A stretch of DNA of 64,000 bases from CAZJFH01 sp964545205 (GTDB lineage Bacteria; Pseudomonadota; Alphaproteobacteria; Rhodospirillales; Magnetospirillaceae). The translations under genes were made by a program, and so were the position numbers. The notes beneath the pieces are model-generated. The model was given only the letters and a program-made list of their open reading frames with translations. It had not been told where the DNA came from and did not search any database. This document shows positions 35,615 to 44,676 of this stretch, piece by piece. Within the stretch, counting starts at the first letter, position 1. Each line of letters starts with the position of its first letter. The stretch lies in the NCBI GenBank assembly GCA_964545205.1, contig CAZJFH010000021.1, positions 12,097-76,096 on the forward strand, in the 5' to 3' direction.

Positions 35615-36431
35615 GCTCGGCATCGTGGCGGGCGGCGGCGAGCTGCCGGCCCGCCTGATCGCCGCCTGCCGGTCCGCCGGGCGCGAGTTCTTCGTGCTGG
35701 GGCTGTCCGGGCATGCCGAACGCGAGCGCATCGGCGACGCGCCCCAGGCCTGGATCCGCCTCGGCGAGGCGGGCAGCGGCCTGCGGCTGCTGCGCGAGGC
35801 CGGGGTCGAGGAGCTCGTGATGGCCGGGCCGGTGCGCCGCCCCAGCCTGACGGAACTGCGCCCCGACTGGCGCACGGCACGGTTCTTCGCCAAGATCGGC
35901 CTGAAGGCCCTGGGCGACGATGGCCTGCTGCGCGCCATCATCAACGAACTCGAACGCGAGGGCTTCCGCGTCGTCGGCGTCGAGGCGGTCGTCGGCGACC
36001 TGCTGGCGCCGGGCGGAGTCTGGGGCCGCGTCGCGCCCGACGCGCAGGCCGAGGCCGACATCCGACGCGGCGTCGCCGTGCTGCGCGGCCTGGGGCCGCT
36101 GGACGTCGGCCAGGCGGTCGTCGTGCAGCAGGGGATCGTGCTCGGGGTCGAGGCGGTGGAGGGCACCGACGCGCTGATCGCCCGCTGCGCTGGCCTGCGC
36201 CGCGCCGGGCCCGGCGGCGTCCTGGTCAAGATCGCCAAGCCCGGCCAGGAGCGGCGCGCCGATCTGCCCACCGTCGGAACCCGCACGGTCGCGGCGGCCC
36301 AGGCGGCCGGGCTGCGCGGCATCGCCGTGGAGACCGGCTCGGCCATCGTCGTCGGCCTCGAGGACATGGTCGCCGCCGCCGACGCCGCCGGTCTGTTCCT
36401 GGCCGGCATCGACGCGGCCGCCGCGCCATGA
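35604..36431 (+). CDS. lpxI: UDP-2,3-diacylglucosamine diphosphatase LpxI
   Basis: A 275-residue DUF1009 protein starting KLGIVAGGGELPARLI, with GPVRRPSLTELRPDW in the middle and KPGQERRADLPTVGTRTV near the end, all LpxI signatures. It hydrolyses UDP-2,3-diacylglucosamine to lipid X in the cytosol, the job of unrelated LpxH in many other bacteria. It overlaps lpxA by 11 bases and lpxB by four, so the lipid A genes are tightly coupled. Confidence 0.94.
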   Translation: MAPKLGIVAGGGELPARLIAACRSAGREFFVLGLSGHAERERIGDAPQAWIRLGEAGSGLRLLREAGVEELVMAGPVRRPSLTELRPDWRTARFFAKIGLKALGDDGLLRAIINELEREGFRVVGVEAVVGDLLAPGGVWGRVAPDAQAEADIRRGVAVLRGLGPLDVGQAVVVQQGIVLGVEAVEGTDALIARCAGLRRAGPGGVLVKIAKPGQERRADLPTVGTRTVAAAQAAGLRGIAVETGSAIVVGLEDMVAAADAAGLFLAGIDAAAAP

Positions 36432-37597
36432 ACGACGCCCCGCTGTTCTACATCATCACCGGCGAGCCGTCCGGCGACCAGCTCGGCGCCCGGCTGATGG
36501 CGGCGCTGTCGGCGCGGCTCGGCGGACGCGTGCGCTTCGCCGGCATCGGCGGCGAGATGATGGCGGCGCAGGGACTGGTCTCGCCGTTTCCGATCCGCGA
36601 GCTGGCGGTGATGGGCCTCGCCGAGGTGCTGCCGCGCATCCCCAACATCCTGCGGCGCCTGCGCGAGACCGTCGACGACATCCGCGCCCGCCGCCCGGTC
36701 GCGGTGATCACCATCGATTCCTGGGGCTTCACCGGGCGCGTCCACCAGCGCCTGAAGCTGGCCGAGCCGAGCATCGCGCGCCTGCACTACGTGGCGCCGA
36801 TGGTCTGGGCCTGGAAAGAGGGTCGGGCGCGCAAGATGGCGGCGCGGATCGACATGCTGATGTGCCTGCTGCCCAACGAGCCGCCCTATTTCCGGCGCCA
36901 CGGGCTCGACGCCGTCCATGTCGGCCATCCGGTGATCGAGAGCGGGGCCGAGAACGGCGACGGCGACGGTTTCCGCCGGCGCCACGGCATACCGCCGGAG
37001 GCCGGGCCGCTGGTCTGCGTGCTGCCCGGCAGCCGCCACAGCGAGGTCTCGCGCCTGCTGCCGGTGTTCGGCGCCACGCTGGGCCTGCTCGCCGAGAGAC
37101 GGCCCGGGCTGCGGGCGGTGGTGCCGACGGTCGAGACGGTGGCCGACGAGGTCGCCGCGGCGGCGGCGGCGTGGCCGGTGCCGGCGCTGGTGGTGCGCGG
37201 CGCGGCCGAGAAGTACGACGCCTTCGCCGCCTGCGACGCGGCGCTGGCCGCCTCGGGGACGGTGGCGCTGGAACTGGCGCTGGCGCGCCTGCCCAGCGTC
37301 GTCGGCTACCGCATGAACGCCGTGACCTCGTGGCTGGCCCGGCGCCTGGTGAAGCTGAAATGGGTCAGCCTGCCCAATCTCCTGGTCGAGCGCACGGTGA
37401 TGCCGGAGCTGCTGCTCGACGAGTGCCGGCCGCCGCTGCTGGCCGAGGCGCTGGAGCGCCTGCTCGACGATCCGGCGGCGCGGCAGGCGCAGCGCGAGGG
37501 CATGACCGAAGCGCTCGAACGGCTCGGCTACGGCGGCGAGAGCCCGTCGCTGCGCGCCGCCGACGCGGTGCTCGCGCATATCGGCATGGCGCGGTAG
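36428..37597 (+). CDS. lpxB: Lipid-A-disaccharide synthase
   Basis: A 389-residue GT-B-fold glycosyltransferase. FYIITGEPSGDQLGARLM at the start, HYVAPMVWAWKEGRARKM near 118, CVLPGSRHSEVSRLLPVF near 196 and AASGTVALELAL near 272 are the family motifs. It joins lipid X and UDP-diacylglucosamine to form the lipid A disaccharide. It is the last gene of the block; gltA, often next in relatives, is absent. Confidence 0.96.
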   Translation: MNDAPLFYIITGEPSGDQLGARLMAALSARLGGRVRFAGIGGEMMAAQGLVSPFPIRELAVMGLAEVLPRIPNILRRLRETVDDIRARRPVAVITIDSWGFTGRVHQRLKLAEPSIARLHYVAPMVWAWKEGRARKMAARIDMLMCLLPNEPPYFRRHGLDAVHVGHPVIESGAENGDGDGFRRRHGIPPEAGPLVCVLPGSRHSEVSRLLPVFGATLGLLAERRPGLRAVVPTVETVADEVAAAAAAWPVPALVVRGAAEKYDAFAACDAALAASGTVALELALARLPSVVGYRMNAVTSWLARRLVKLKWVSLPNLLVERTVMPELLLDECRPPLLAEALERLLDDPAARQAQREGMTEALERLGYGGESPSLRAADAVLAHIGMAR

Positions 37598-37680
37598 GGC
37601 GCCATTATCCTCCAGTATGGCTTGTCGGGCGCGGCCGCGTTGCGGAGAATGCCGCCGCACCAGAATTCAGGAGGACCACC

Positions 37681-38088
<408 letters not shown>

Positions 38089-38096
38089 GGCCGCGG

Positions 38097-38113
38097 CCCC
38101 GGCGAGGCCGGGG
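38097..38113. terminator. Short hairpin between convergent genes
   Basis: CCCCGGC-GAG-GCCGGGG, a 7-base-pair hairpin, fills the gap between gloA and the convergent BCCT gene. It could act in both directions but has no T-tract. Confidence 0.35.
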
Positions 38114-40108
38114 TCACCAGCCCATCCACTTGGCGTATTCGTGGAGGAAGTCGCCGATGATGTCCTCCTTGCCGACCTTGCGCGGGCTGAGCTGCTTGTG
38201 CAGTCCGCCGCGCACGACGATCTCGGCCCGCGGCTGCCAGTTGTCCTTGGCCTCCATCTCGGGGAAGGCGAACGTCCATGGATGGTAGACGCGGCCGCGG
38301 ATCGCGTAGGTGAATTCTTCCTCGTCGCCGCGCAGCACCGCGATCGTCGCGTTGTACGGGTTGATCTCGATCTCGGCGGTGCGGCCGTGGCGCTCCAGCT
38401 CGGTCGCGATCTCGCGCAGGGCCGGCGCCACGACGTCGCGCATGAAGGCCGCGACCTCGCGGCGGACCTTGCCGACGCTGGCCATGCGCTGGGCCTCGGC
38501 CGACTCCTTGCGCCCGACCATCGCCGCGAGCTGACCGCGCCAGTCCCCTTCGGGCAACGTCGCCAGTCCGGTCGCCATCTCCGACAGCGGCGGATGGGTG
38601 GTGGTAGCCGGCGCGCGGCGCGGCGCCGGCAGCCGTTCGCTGTTGAACCCGATCACCAGACTGACGCACATCAGCAGCATCACCACGGCGAACGGCAGGG
38701 CGGTGGTGATCGCCGCCGTCTGCAGGGCGTTGAGGCCGCCGACGACCAGCAGCACGCCCGCCACGACGCCGGCCAGCACCGCCCAGAAGATCCGGGTCTG
38801 CCACGGCGGCTCCGGATCGCCGCCCGAGGCGATGATGTCGATGACCAGGGCGCCGGAATCGGCCGAGGTGACGAAGAACGTCACCACCATCAGCGTGGCG
38901 ATCGCCGAGGTCACCACCGACAGCGGCAGGCGGTCGAGCATCACGAACAGCGCCGTCGGCACGCTCTCGGCCACCGCCGCGCTCATGCCGCCGTCGCCGA
39001 ACAGGTCGATGTGGATCGCGGTCTCGCCGAAGACCACGAACCACACGAAGGACAGCAGCACCGGCGCCAGCAGCACCCCGCCGACGAACTCGCGGATGGT
39101 GCGCCCGCGCGAGACGCGGGCGATGAACATGCCGACGAACGGCGCCCACGAGATCCACCAGCCCCAGTAGAACATGGTCCAGCTCGCCTGCCATTCGGTG
39201 CCGGCGTAAGGCAGGGTGCGGAAACTGGTGTAGGGCAGGGTCCAGAGGTAGCGTCCGATGCTCTCGACCAGCGTCGACAGCAGGAACACCGTCGGGCCGA
39301 GGGCGAAGACGAACAGCAGCAGCGACAGCCCGGCCAGCATGTTGAGTTCGCTCAGCCGCCGGATGCCGCGGCCGACGCCGCTGACCGCCGAGGTGGTGGC
39401 GATCGCCGTGATGACGGCGATCAGGATGAGCTGGTTCTCCAGCCCGATGCTCAGCAGCCCGAGATAGTCCAGGCCCGCGTTGATCTGCATGACGCCGACG
39501 CCCAGAGAGGTCGCGACGCCGAACAGGGTGCCGAAGATCGCGAAGATGTCGACCAGCCGCCCGGGCCAGCGATTGATCCGCGTCCCGAGCAGCGGATAGA
39601 GCGCCGAGCGCACGGTCAGCGGCAGGTCGTGGCGGTAGGCGAAATAGGCCAGGCACAGCCCGACGACGATGTAGATCGCCCAGGCGTGCAAGCCCCAGTG
39701 CAGGAAGGCGATGTTCATCGCCTCGCGCGCCGCCTCGATGCTGCCCGGCTCGCCGATGCGCGGATTCGAGAAGTGCAGGATCGGCTCGGCGACGCCGTAG
39801 AACAGCAGGCCGATGCCCATTCCGGCGCTGAACAGCATCGCGAACCAGGTCGGATAGCTGAAATCGGGCTCGTCGCCGCTCTTGCCCAGCTTCAGGCTGC
39901 CGTAGGGGCTGAGGAAGATCCAGACCACGAACAGCAGGAAGCCGGCGACGACCAGGACGTAGAACCAGCCGAAATTGGAGACGATCCTCGACTGGACCGC
40001 CTGCACGTTGGCGCCGAGCGATTCGGTGAACGCCACCGCCAGCGCGACGAACAGCAGGATCAGGCCGCCGGCGACGTAGGTGACGAACGGATCTATCTTC
40101 TTCAGCAT
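38114..40108 (-). CDS. BCCT family betaine/carnitine/choline transporter (BetT-like)
   Basis: A 664-residue transporter with twelve predicted membrane helices up to about residue 490 and a long cytosolic C-terminal tail (about 500-664). The BCCT signature FYWGWWISWAPFVGMFIARV (about 312) is complete, including the aromatic box that binds quaternary amines. The extended tail resembles BetT choline transporters, where it regulates uptake by osmolarity. No betaine-synthesis genes are near, so the substrate (choline, betaine or carnitine) is open. Confidence 0.92.
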   Translation of the reverse strand: MLKKIDPFVTYVAGGLILLFVALAVAFTESLGANVQAVQSRIVSNFGWFYVLVVAGFLLFVVWIFLSPYGSLKLGKSGDEPDFSYPTWFAMLFSAGMGIGLLFYGVAEPILHFSNPRIGEPGSIEAAREAMNIAFLHWGLHAWAIYIVVGLCLAYFAYRHDLPLTVRSALYPLLGTRINRWPGRLVDIFAIFGTLFGVATSLGVGVMQINAGLDYLGLLSIGLENQLILIAVITAIATTSAVSGVGRGIRRLSELNMLAGLSLLLFVFALGPTVFLLSTLVESIGRYLWTLPYTSFRTLPYAGTEWQASWTMFYWGWWISWAPFVGMFIARVSRGRTIREFVGGVLLAPVLLSFVWFVVFGETAIHIDLFGDGGMSAAVAESVPTALFVMLDRLPLSVVTSAIATLMVVTFFVTSADSGALVIDIIASGGDPEPPWQTRIFWAVLAGVVAGVLLVVGGLNALQTAAITTALPFAVVMLLMCVSLVIGFNSERLPAPRRAPATTTHPPLSEMATGLATLPEGDWRGQLAAMVGRKESAEAQRMASVGKVRREVAAFMRDVVAPALREIATELERHGRTAEIEINPYNATIAVLRGDEEEFTYAIRGRVYHPWTFAFPEMEAKDNWQPRAEIVVRGGLHKQLSPRKVGKEDIIGDFLHEYAKWMGW

Positions 40109-40172
40109 GGCTGAGCCCCGTTTACGGCAGTTCGTCTGCCTTAGAACGGTGCCCGGCCGGCGGAGTTCGAGG

Positions 40173-41384
40173 TTAGACCACGCCTATTTTGCGCAATTCC
40201 GATACCTCCTCCGCGGTCATCCCCAGCACCTCCCCGAGCACCGCCTCGGTATGCTGGCCGAGCACCGGCGGCGCGTGGCGGTAGGTCGGGGGCGTGGCGC
40301 TCATCTTGATCGGGCTCGCGACCAGCGGCACCGGCTCGGGTGCCAGCGCGTGCTCCATCGCGACGCGCATGCCGCGCGCCTGGACCTGCGGGTCGGCGAA
40401 GGCGTCGGGCAGGGTGTTGACCGGCCCGGCCGGCACGCCCAGCGGCTCGAGCCCGTCGAGCCAGTGGCTGCGGGTCTGGCGGGCGGTGATGTCCTTGAGC
40501 ATCGGGATCAGCACGTCGCGATTGGCCAGCCGTGCGGTGTTGGTCCTGAAGCGCGGATCCTCGGCCAGCTCGGGATGGCCGGCGAAGCGGCAGAACTTGG
40601 CGAACTGGCCGTCGTTGCCGATCGCCAGGATGACGTAGCCGTCGGCGGCCGGAAACACGCCGTAGGGCACGATGTTGGGGTGCTCGTTGCCGCGACGCAC
40701 CGGCGGCCGGCCGGAGATCAGATAGTTCTCGGCCTCGTAGGTCATCCAGGCGAGCTGGCAGTCGAGCAGCGCCATGTCGACGTGCTGGCCCTCGCCGGTG
40801 CGCTCGCGGTGGCGCAGGGCGGCGAGGATGGCGATGGCGGCGTAGGCGCCGGTGATCAGGTCGGCGTTGCCGATGCCGACCTTGACCGGCTCGCCCTCGG
40901 GCTCGCCGGTCAGGCTCATCATGCCGCCCATGCCCTGGGCCAGGAAGTCGTAGCCGGCGCGCGGCGCGTAGGGTCCGGTCTGGCCGAAGCCGGTGACGGA
41001 GCAGTAGACCAGGCCCGGAAACTCGCCCTCGAGCTGCTCCCACGACAGGCCGTAGCGGGCGAGGTTGCCGACCTTGTAGTTCTCGACCAGCACGTCGCAC
41101 TTCGCCAGCAGGCGCCGGATCAGCGCCTGGCCCTCGGGGCGCGAAATGTCGACGGCGACCGAGCGCTTGTTGCGGTTGGCCGAAAGGTAGTAGGCGCTCT
41201 CGGTGGTCTCGTCGCCGGCGGCGTCCTTGACGAAGGGCGGACCCCATTTGCGGGTGTCGTCGCCGGCGCCCGGGCGCTCGATCTTGATCACGTCGGCGCC
41301 GAGATCGCCGAGGATTTGCGTGCAGGACGGCCCGGCCAGCACGCGGGACAGGTCGAGGATGCGGATTCCGGAAAGGGCGCTCAT
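40173..41384 (-). CDS. CaiB/BaiF (family III) CoA transferase
   Basis: A 403-residue family III CoA transferase. The start GIRILDLSRVLAGPSCTQIL with DLGADVIKIERPG, the central GYDFLAQGMGGMMSLTGEPE, and GQHVDMALLD, near the active-site Asp region, match formyl-CoA transferase and its relatives. It moves CoA between organic acids by an aspartyl-CoA intermediate; the acid is unknown. It lies 64 bases from BCCT and 7 from the AEC carrier, all minus strand, hinting at an organic-acid or quaternary-amine uptake and activation unit. Confidence 0.9.
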   Translation of the reverse strand: MSALSGIRILDLSRVLAGPSCTQILGDLGADVIKIERPGAGDDTRKWGPPFVKDAAGDETTESAYYLSANRNKRSVAVDISRPEGQALIRRLLAKCDVLVENYKVGNLARYGLSWEQLEGEFPGLVYCSVTGFGQTGPYAPRAGYDFLAQGMGGMMSLTGEPEGEPVKVGIGNADLITGAYAAIAILAALRHRERTGEGQHVDMALLDCQLAWMTYEAENYLISGRPPVRRGNEHPNIVPYGVFPAADGYVILAIGNDGQFAKFCRFAGHPELAEDPRFRTNTARLANRDVLIPMLKDITARQTRSHWLDGLEPLGVPAGPVNTLPDAFADPQVQARGMRVAMEHALAPEPVPLVASPIKMSATPPTYRHAPPVLGQHTEAVLGEVLGMTAEEVSELRKIGVV

Positions 41385-41391
41385 GCGGGTG

Positions 41392-42312
41392 TCACCTGGC
41401 GAGAATCAGGATGGCGGTGGGAATGGTCAGGAAGGCGAGCAGGGTCTGGGCGGTGATGATCGTCGCCATCAGCGGCGCGTCGCCGCCCATCTGCCGCGCC
41501 AGCACGTAGGCCGAGGCCGAGGCGGGCAGGCCGGCGTAAAGGGTCGCGACGCCGACCACCGTCGCCGGCAGCCCGAGCAGCAAGCCGCCGGCAGCCGCCG
41601 CGGCCGGCAGCAGCACCAGCTTGAAGACGCTGGAGACCAGCACCGGCGCGCCGGTGCCGCGCAGGGCGCCGAGGTCGAGGCCGGCGCCGACCGCCAGCAG
41701 GCCGATCGGCAGCGCCGCCCCGCCCAGGATCTTCAGCGTCGGCGCGACGCCCGGCGGCAGCGGCAGGTCGCTCCAGTTGATGACGATGCCCAGCAGGCAG
41801 GCCAGAATCAGCGGATTGGTGACGATCGGCCGCACGATCTGCAGCGCGCTCGGCCGGCGCGGCGCCGCGTAGTGGAGCAGGGCGGCGACGCTGATCAGGT
41901 TGACCATCGGCACCACGACGGCGATGCAGATGGCGGTCAGGGTGACGCCTTCCGCGCCCCACAGCGCCGCCGCCGCCGCCAGGCCGATATAGGTGTTCGG
42001 CCGCACCGTCCCCTGCAGCATCGACGAGAAGGCGGCACCGCCGACGTCGGCCAGCAACGGCCGCAGCACGATCAGCCCGCCGACCGCGGCGGCGGTCACG
42101 CAGGCCAGCAGGGCGGCGAGCACGGCCCAGGGCAGGCCCTCGACCGGCGCTTCGGCGAGATTGACCGTGAGCAGCGCCGGAAAGGTGACGTAATAGGTGA
42201 TCTTCTCGGCCGGCGCCCAGAAGCTGTCGGGCACGAACGCACGCCGCCGCATGCCCCAGCCCAGCAGGATGAGCACGAAAACGGGGATCAGCGCGGCGAG
42301 GGCGGCAATCAT
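41392..42312 (-). CDS. AEC family transporter (auxin efflux carrier-like)
   Basis: A 306-residue membrane protein with about ten hydrophobic segments in two five-helix halves, matching the AEC (PIN-like/MdcF-like) family. GWGMRRRAFVPDSFW near residue 17 and NPLILACLLGIVINW near 165 are typical. Bacterial members move dicarboxylates such as malonate or malate. It is separated from the CoA transferase by only seven bases, which suggests one transcript and a shared organic-acid substrate. Confidence 0.87.
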   Translation of the reverse strand: MIAALAALIPVFVLILLGWGMRRRAFVPDSFWAPAEKITYYVTFPALLTVNLAEAPVEGLPWAVLAALLACVTAAAVGGLIVLRPLLADVGGAAFSSMLQGTVRPNTYIGLAAAAALWGAEGVTLTAICIAVVVPMVNLISVAALLHYAAPRRPSALQIVRPIVTNPLILACLLGIVINWSDLPLPPGVAPTLKILGGAALPIGLLAVGAGLDLGALRGTGAPVLVSSVFKLVLLPAAAAAGGLLLGLPATVVGVATLYAGLPASASAYVLARQMGGDAPLMATIITAQTLLAFLTIPTAILILAR

Positions 42313-42357
42313 GCCGACGAGGCATAGAGCAACCGGCCGTCATGCGCAAGTGGCCGG

Positions 42358-43050
42358 CTACAGCGCCAGCGGGTCGGCTCCGAACAACCACGGATGCAGC
42401 CACAGCAGCAGGCCGTACAGCACCAGTCCGACGACGGTCGGCAGCAGCAGCCGATGGCCGGAGAAGCGGGTCCGCCGGGCGATGATCGCGGCGAAAGGAA
42501 TGTTGGAGGTTCGCGCCGCAAGCTCCTGGAACTTCACGGGATTGCCCGCCCGCTTCTTGGCGTCGATCGCCACCGTCCCGGCCAGCGCCAGCACGGCGAA
42601 GGCGCCGAAGAACAGCAGGCTGGCGACGTCGGGATTGGCGAGCATGTGCAGCAGCGCCCACAGGCCGAAGGCCCACATCATCGGGTGCCGCGTGACCGAG
42701 AACACGCCCAGGCGCCCGGGATCGACGTCGTCGGGCGTGCCGGTGACCGAGGTCGGGTTGTCCTTGCGCATCGCCGCGACGAACAGGATCAGCACGAACG
42801 GCATGATCGTCAGCGACAGGTGCCGGGCCCAGACCGGCGCCTCCCAGACCGCCGCGAAGGGCGCCGCCACGTAGCTCCAGATCAGCCAGGCCAAGGTCGC
42901 CGCCGAGAACAGCGAGAACGCGCCGCGAAAGCCGTTCTCTCCCAGCCTGGCGACCAGCGCCGGGCGCAGGCCGGTGCTCGAGAACAGGAAATGCCCGCCC
43001 GTGAAGGCGAGCGCGGCAAGGGCGAGTTCGGCGAAGCTTCCGGTGAACAT
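42358..43050 (-). CDS. NnrU family integral membrane protein
   Basis: A 230-residue protein with about six membrane helices and the NnrU pattern: LAFTGGHFLFSSTGLRP at the start, SVTRHPMMWAFGLWALLHM in the middle. NnrU proteins are named from nitric-oxide reduction loci; distant members of the methyltransferase-like isoprenylcysteine fold share the RHP motif. No denitrification genes are nearby, so the role here is uncertain. Confidence 0.85.
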   Translation of the reverse strand: MFTGSFAELALAALAFTGGHFLFSSTGLRPALVARLGENGFRGAFSLFSAATLAWLIWSYVAAPFAAVWEAPVWARHLSLTIMPFVLILFVAAMRKDNPTSVTGTPDDVDPGRLGVFSVTRHPMMWAFGLWALLHMLANPDVASLLFFGAFAVLALAGTVAIDAKKRAGNPVKFQELAARTSNIPFAAIIARRTRFSGHRLLLPTVVGLVLYGLLLWLHPWLFGADPLAL

Positions 43051-43086
43051 GGCGGCGAGGATACCCTCGCGGCGCCGCCGAGGAAA

Positions 43087-44073
43087 TCATACGGTGGTCG
43101 CGGTTGCCGGGGCCATGCGGCGCGTCACCCCCTCGATCGCCGCGATCACCGCTTCGGGATGGATGTGGTGCAGCATGTGGCCGGTGTCGGGCAGGATGCG
43201 CAGGCTGGCGCGCGGAATCTCGGCCGCCAGGCGCATCGACTGCAGCCGCGGGTCGGTGACGCGATCCTCGGCGCCGACCAGCACCGCCACCGGCTGGCGC
43301 ACGAACTGGTAGAGGCCGGCCATCTGCGCCGTCGCCGCCGACAGCCGGCCGAGATCGCGGCTGGTGGCCCGGATGTGCGACGGCCGCATCAACAGCTCGC
43401 GCGGAAATGCCGCCGCGAACGGGGCGGGAACCGGGTTGGGCGCGAAGTTGACGCGGCTGAGACGACCGAGGAAACCCGGCAGCACCAGCGGCAGCACGGT
43501 CCGCGCCGCCAGGTCGGCGACCGCCGGCGCGCCGCCGATCGTCACCCCGGTGCGGCCGGCGCGGCGGTCGGGGTAGTAGTAGCCGGAGATCAGCACCAGG
43601 CCGCCGACGACCTCGGGATGGTCGAGGGCCAGCGCCATCGCCACCAGGCAGCCCCAGGAATGGCCGACGACGACCGCGTCGCGCAGCCCCAGGCGATGGC
43701 AGGCCCGCGCGATCAGCGCCGCTTGCCGGCGCGGCGTCCACTCGTGTTCGCGCGGGCGCGTGCTGTAGCCGTATCCGGGGCGGTCGACGGCCACCGCCCG
43801 CCAGCGCTCGGCGGCGGCCGGCATGATGCTGAGCACGAAGTCCTGAACCAGGCTGCCGACGCCGTGGATCATCAGCACCGGCCGGCCGCGCCCGGCGGCG
43901 ATGTAGTGGAGGCGGGCGCCGTCGAGGTCGAGCAGGTTGCCGATCGGCGGGTTGCGGCGCTCGGCTTGCCGCGCCCGGCGCTCGGCAAGCGCGGCCATCC
44001 CGGCCAGGGCGCCGATCGGCAACAGGAGCGCTGCGGCGGCAGGCACGCGCCGCACGGGGCGGTGGAGCGGCAT
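43087..44073 (-). CDS. Alpha/beta hydrolase, membrane-anchored
   Basis: A 328-residue alpha/beta hydrolase. A hydrophobic N-terminal segment (about 12-30) suggests a membrane anchor or signal. The nucleophile elbow GHSWG is near residue 142, the oxyanion motif HGVGS near 70, and the acid and His are likely in GAEDRVTD and DTGHMLHH. The substrate is unknown. It ends before NnrU (37 bases) on the same strand; 57 bases upstream lies a terminator of the preceding gene. Confidence 0.87.
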   Translation of the reverse strand: MPLHRPVRRVPAAAALLLPIGALAGMAALAERRARQAERRNPPIGNLLDLDGARLHYIAAGRGRPVLMIHGVGSLVQDFVLSIMPAAAERWRAVAVDRPGYGYSTRPREHEWTPRRQAALIARACHRLGLRDAVVVGHSWGCLVAMALALDHPEVVGGLVLISGYYYPDRRAGRTGVTIGGAPAVADLAARTVLPLVLPGFLGRLSRVNFAPNPVPAPFAAAFPRELLMRPSHIRATSRDLGRLSAATAQMAGLYQFVRQPVAVLVGAEDRVTDPRLQSMRLAAEIPRASLRILPDTGHMLHHIHPEAVIAAIEGVTRRMAPATATTV

Positions 44074-44089
44074 GGTCCGATCCCGAATG

Positions 44090-44122
44090 AAAAACGGGCG
44101 CGGGCCCCTGGACCCGCGCCCG
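44090..44122 (-). terminator. Rho-independent terminator of the 11-residue-repeat protein gene
   Basis: On the minus strand a 10-base-pair stem, CGGGCGCGGG at 44095-44104 with CCCGCGCCCG at 44113-44122 and an 8-base loop, is followed by a run of five T (A run at 44090-44094). It starts 9 bases after the stop of the gene at 44131. Confidence 0.8.
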
Positions 44123-44130
44123 TCGCCGCG

Positions 44131-44607
44131 TCAGCGTTCGCCGTAGCCGGACGAGCGGAAGGTCTCGGCGCTGCGCGCCGCGGACTTGCCCGACCGCTCG
44201 TCCCCGAACCGGTCCTGGCCGCGCGGGCCGACATAACCGCCGTATTCGTCGTCGTAGTCGTGCTCGGCGCTCGATTCGCCGCCGCGCATGCGCCTGGCGC
44301 GCTCCCATGCCTGTTCGCCGTAGAGGCGGCCGCGGTCCATCATCTCGTCGCGGCGCTGACGGCCGCGGGCCGCCAACTCCTCGCCGCGGTGGCGGCCGTA
44401 TTCGACCGCCTCCTCGCCGCGATGGCGGCCGCGCTCCCAGTATTCGCGCGCCCGGTTGCGCCCGCGCAGCCACATGTCCTCGCCGCGCATGCGCAGGCGC
44501 TCGCCCTTGTCGCGGACGCCGCCGACGTTGTCCTTCCACATCTTGGCCGCGAGCAGACCGGCGCCGGCCGCCAGCAGGGCCGCCGCCACGGATGTCTTCT
44601 TCTGCAT
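44131..44607 (-). CDS. Protein with tandem 11-residue repeats, unknown function
   Basis: A 158-residue protein. An N-terminal hydrophobic helix (about 7-22) is followed by about seven tandem 11-residue units from about 35 to 110, including LRGRNRAREYW, ERGRHRGEEAV, EYGRHRGEELA, ARGRQRRDEMM and DRGRLYGEQAW. R-G-R starts each unit and a hydrophobic residue ends it, so the region could form a continuous charged, amphipathic helix of hendecad type. The tail is Gly/Ser/Asp-rich and likely disordered. A membrane-anchored or envelope stress role is only a guess. It has its own terminator. Confidence 0.75.
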   Translation of the reverse strand: MQKKTSVAAALLAAGAGLLAAKMWKDNVGGVRDKGERLRMRGEDMWLRGRNRAREYWERGRHRGEEAVEYGRHRGEELAARGRQRRDEMMDRGRLYGEQAWERARRMRGGESSAEHDYDDEYGGYVGPRGQDRFGDERSGKSAARSAETFRSSGYGER

Positions 44608-44676
44608 GGTGCCTCCTCTCGTCGCTTGCCGTGATCCCTTGCCAGGTAAACAGCGGAGACGCCGGTTGGTTTCGTC

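Noticed and set aside
34634..37660. A 1008-codon minus-strand frame across fabZ to lpxB
   Set aside because: It is antisense to four clearly real lipid A genes and has a repetitive, low-complexity translation.
38097..38113. Strong bidirectional terminator between gloA and the BCCT gene
   Set aside because: The stem is only seven base pairs with no T-tract on either strand, so it is listed with low confidence only.
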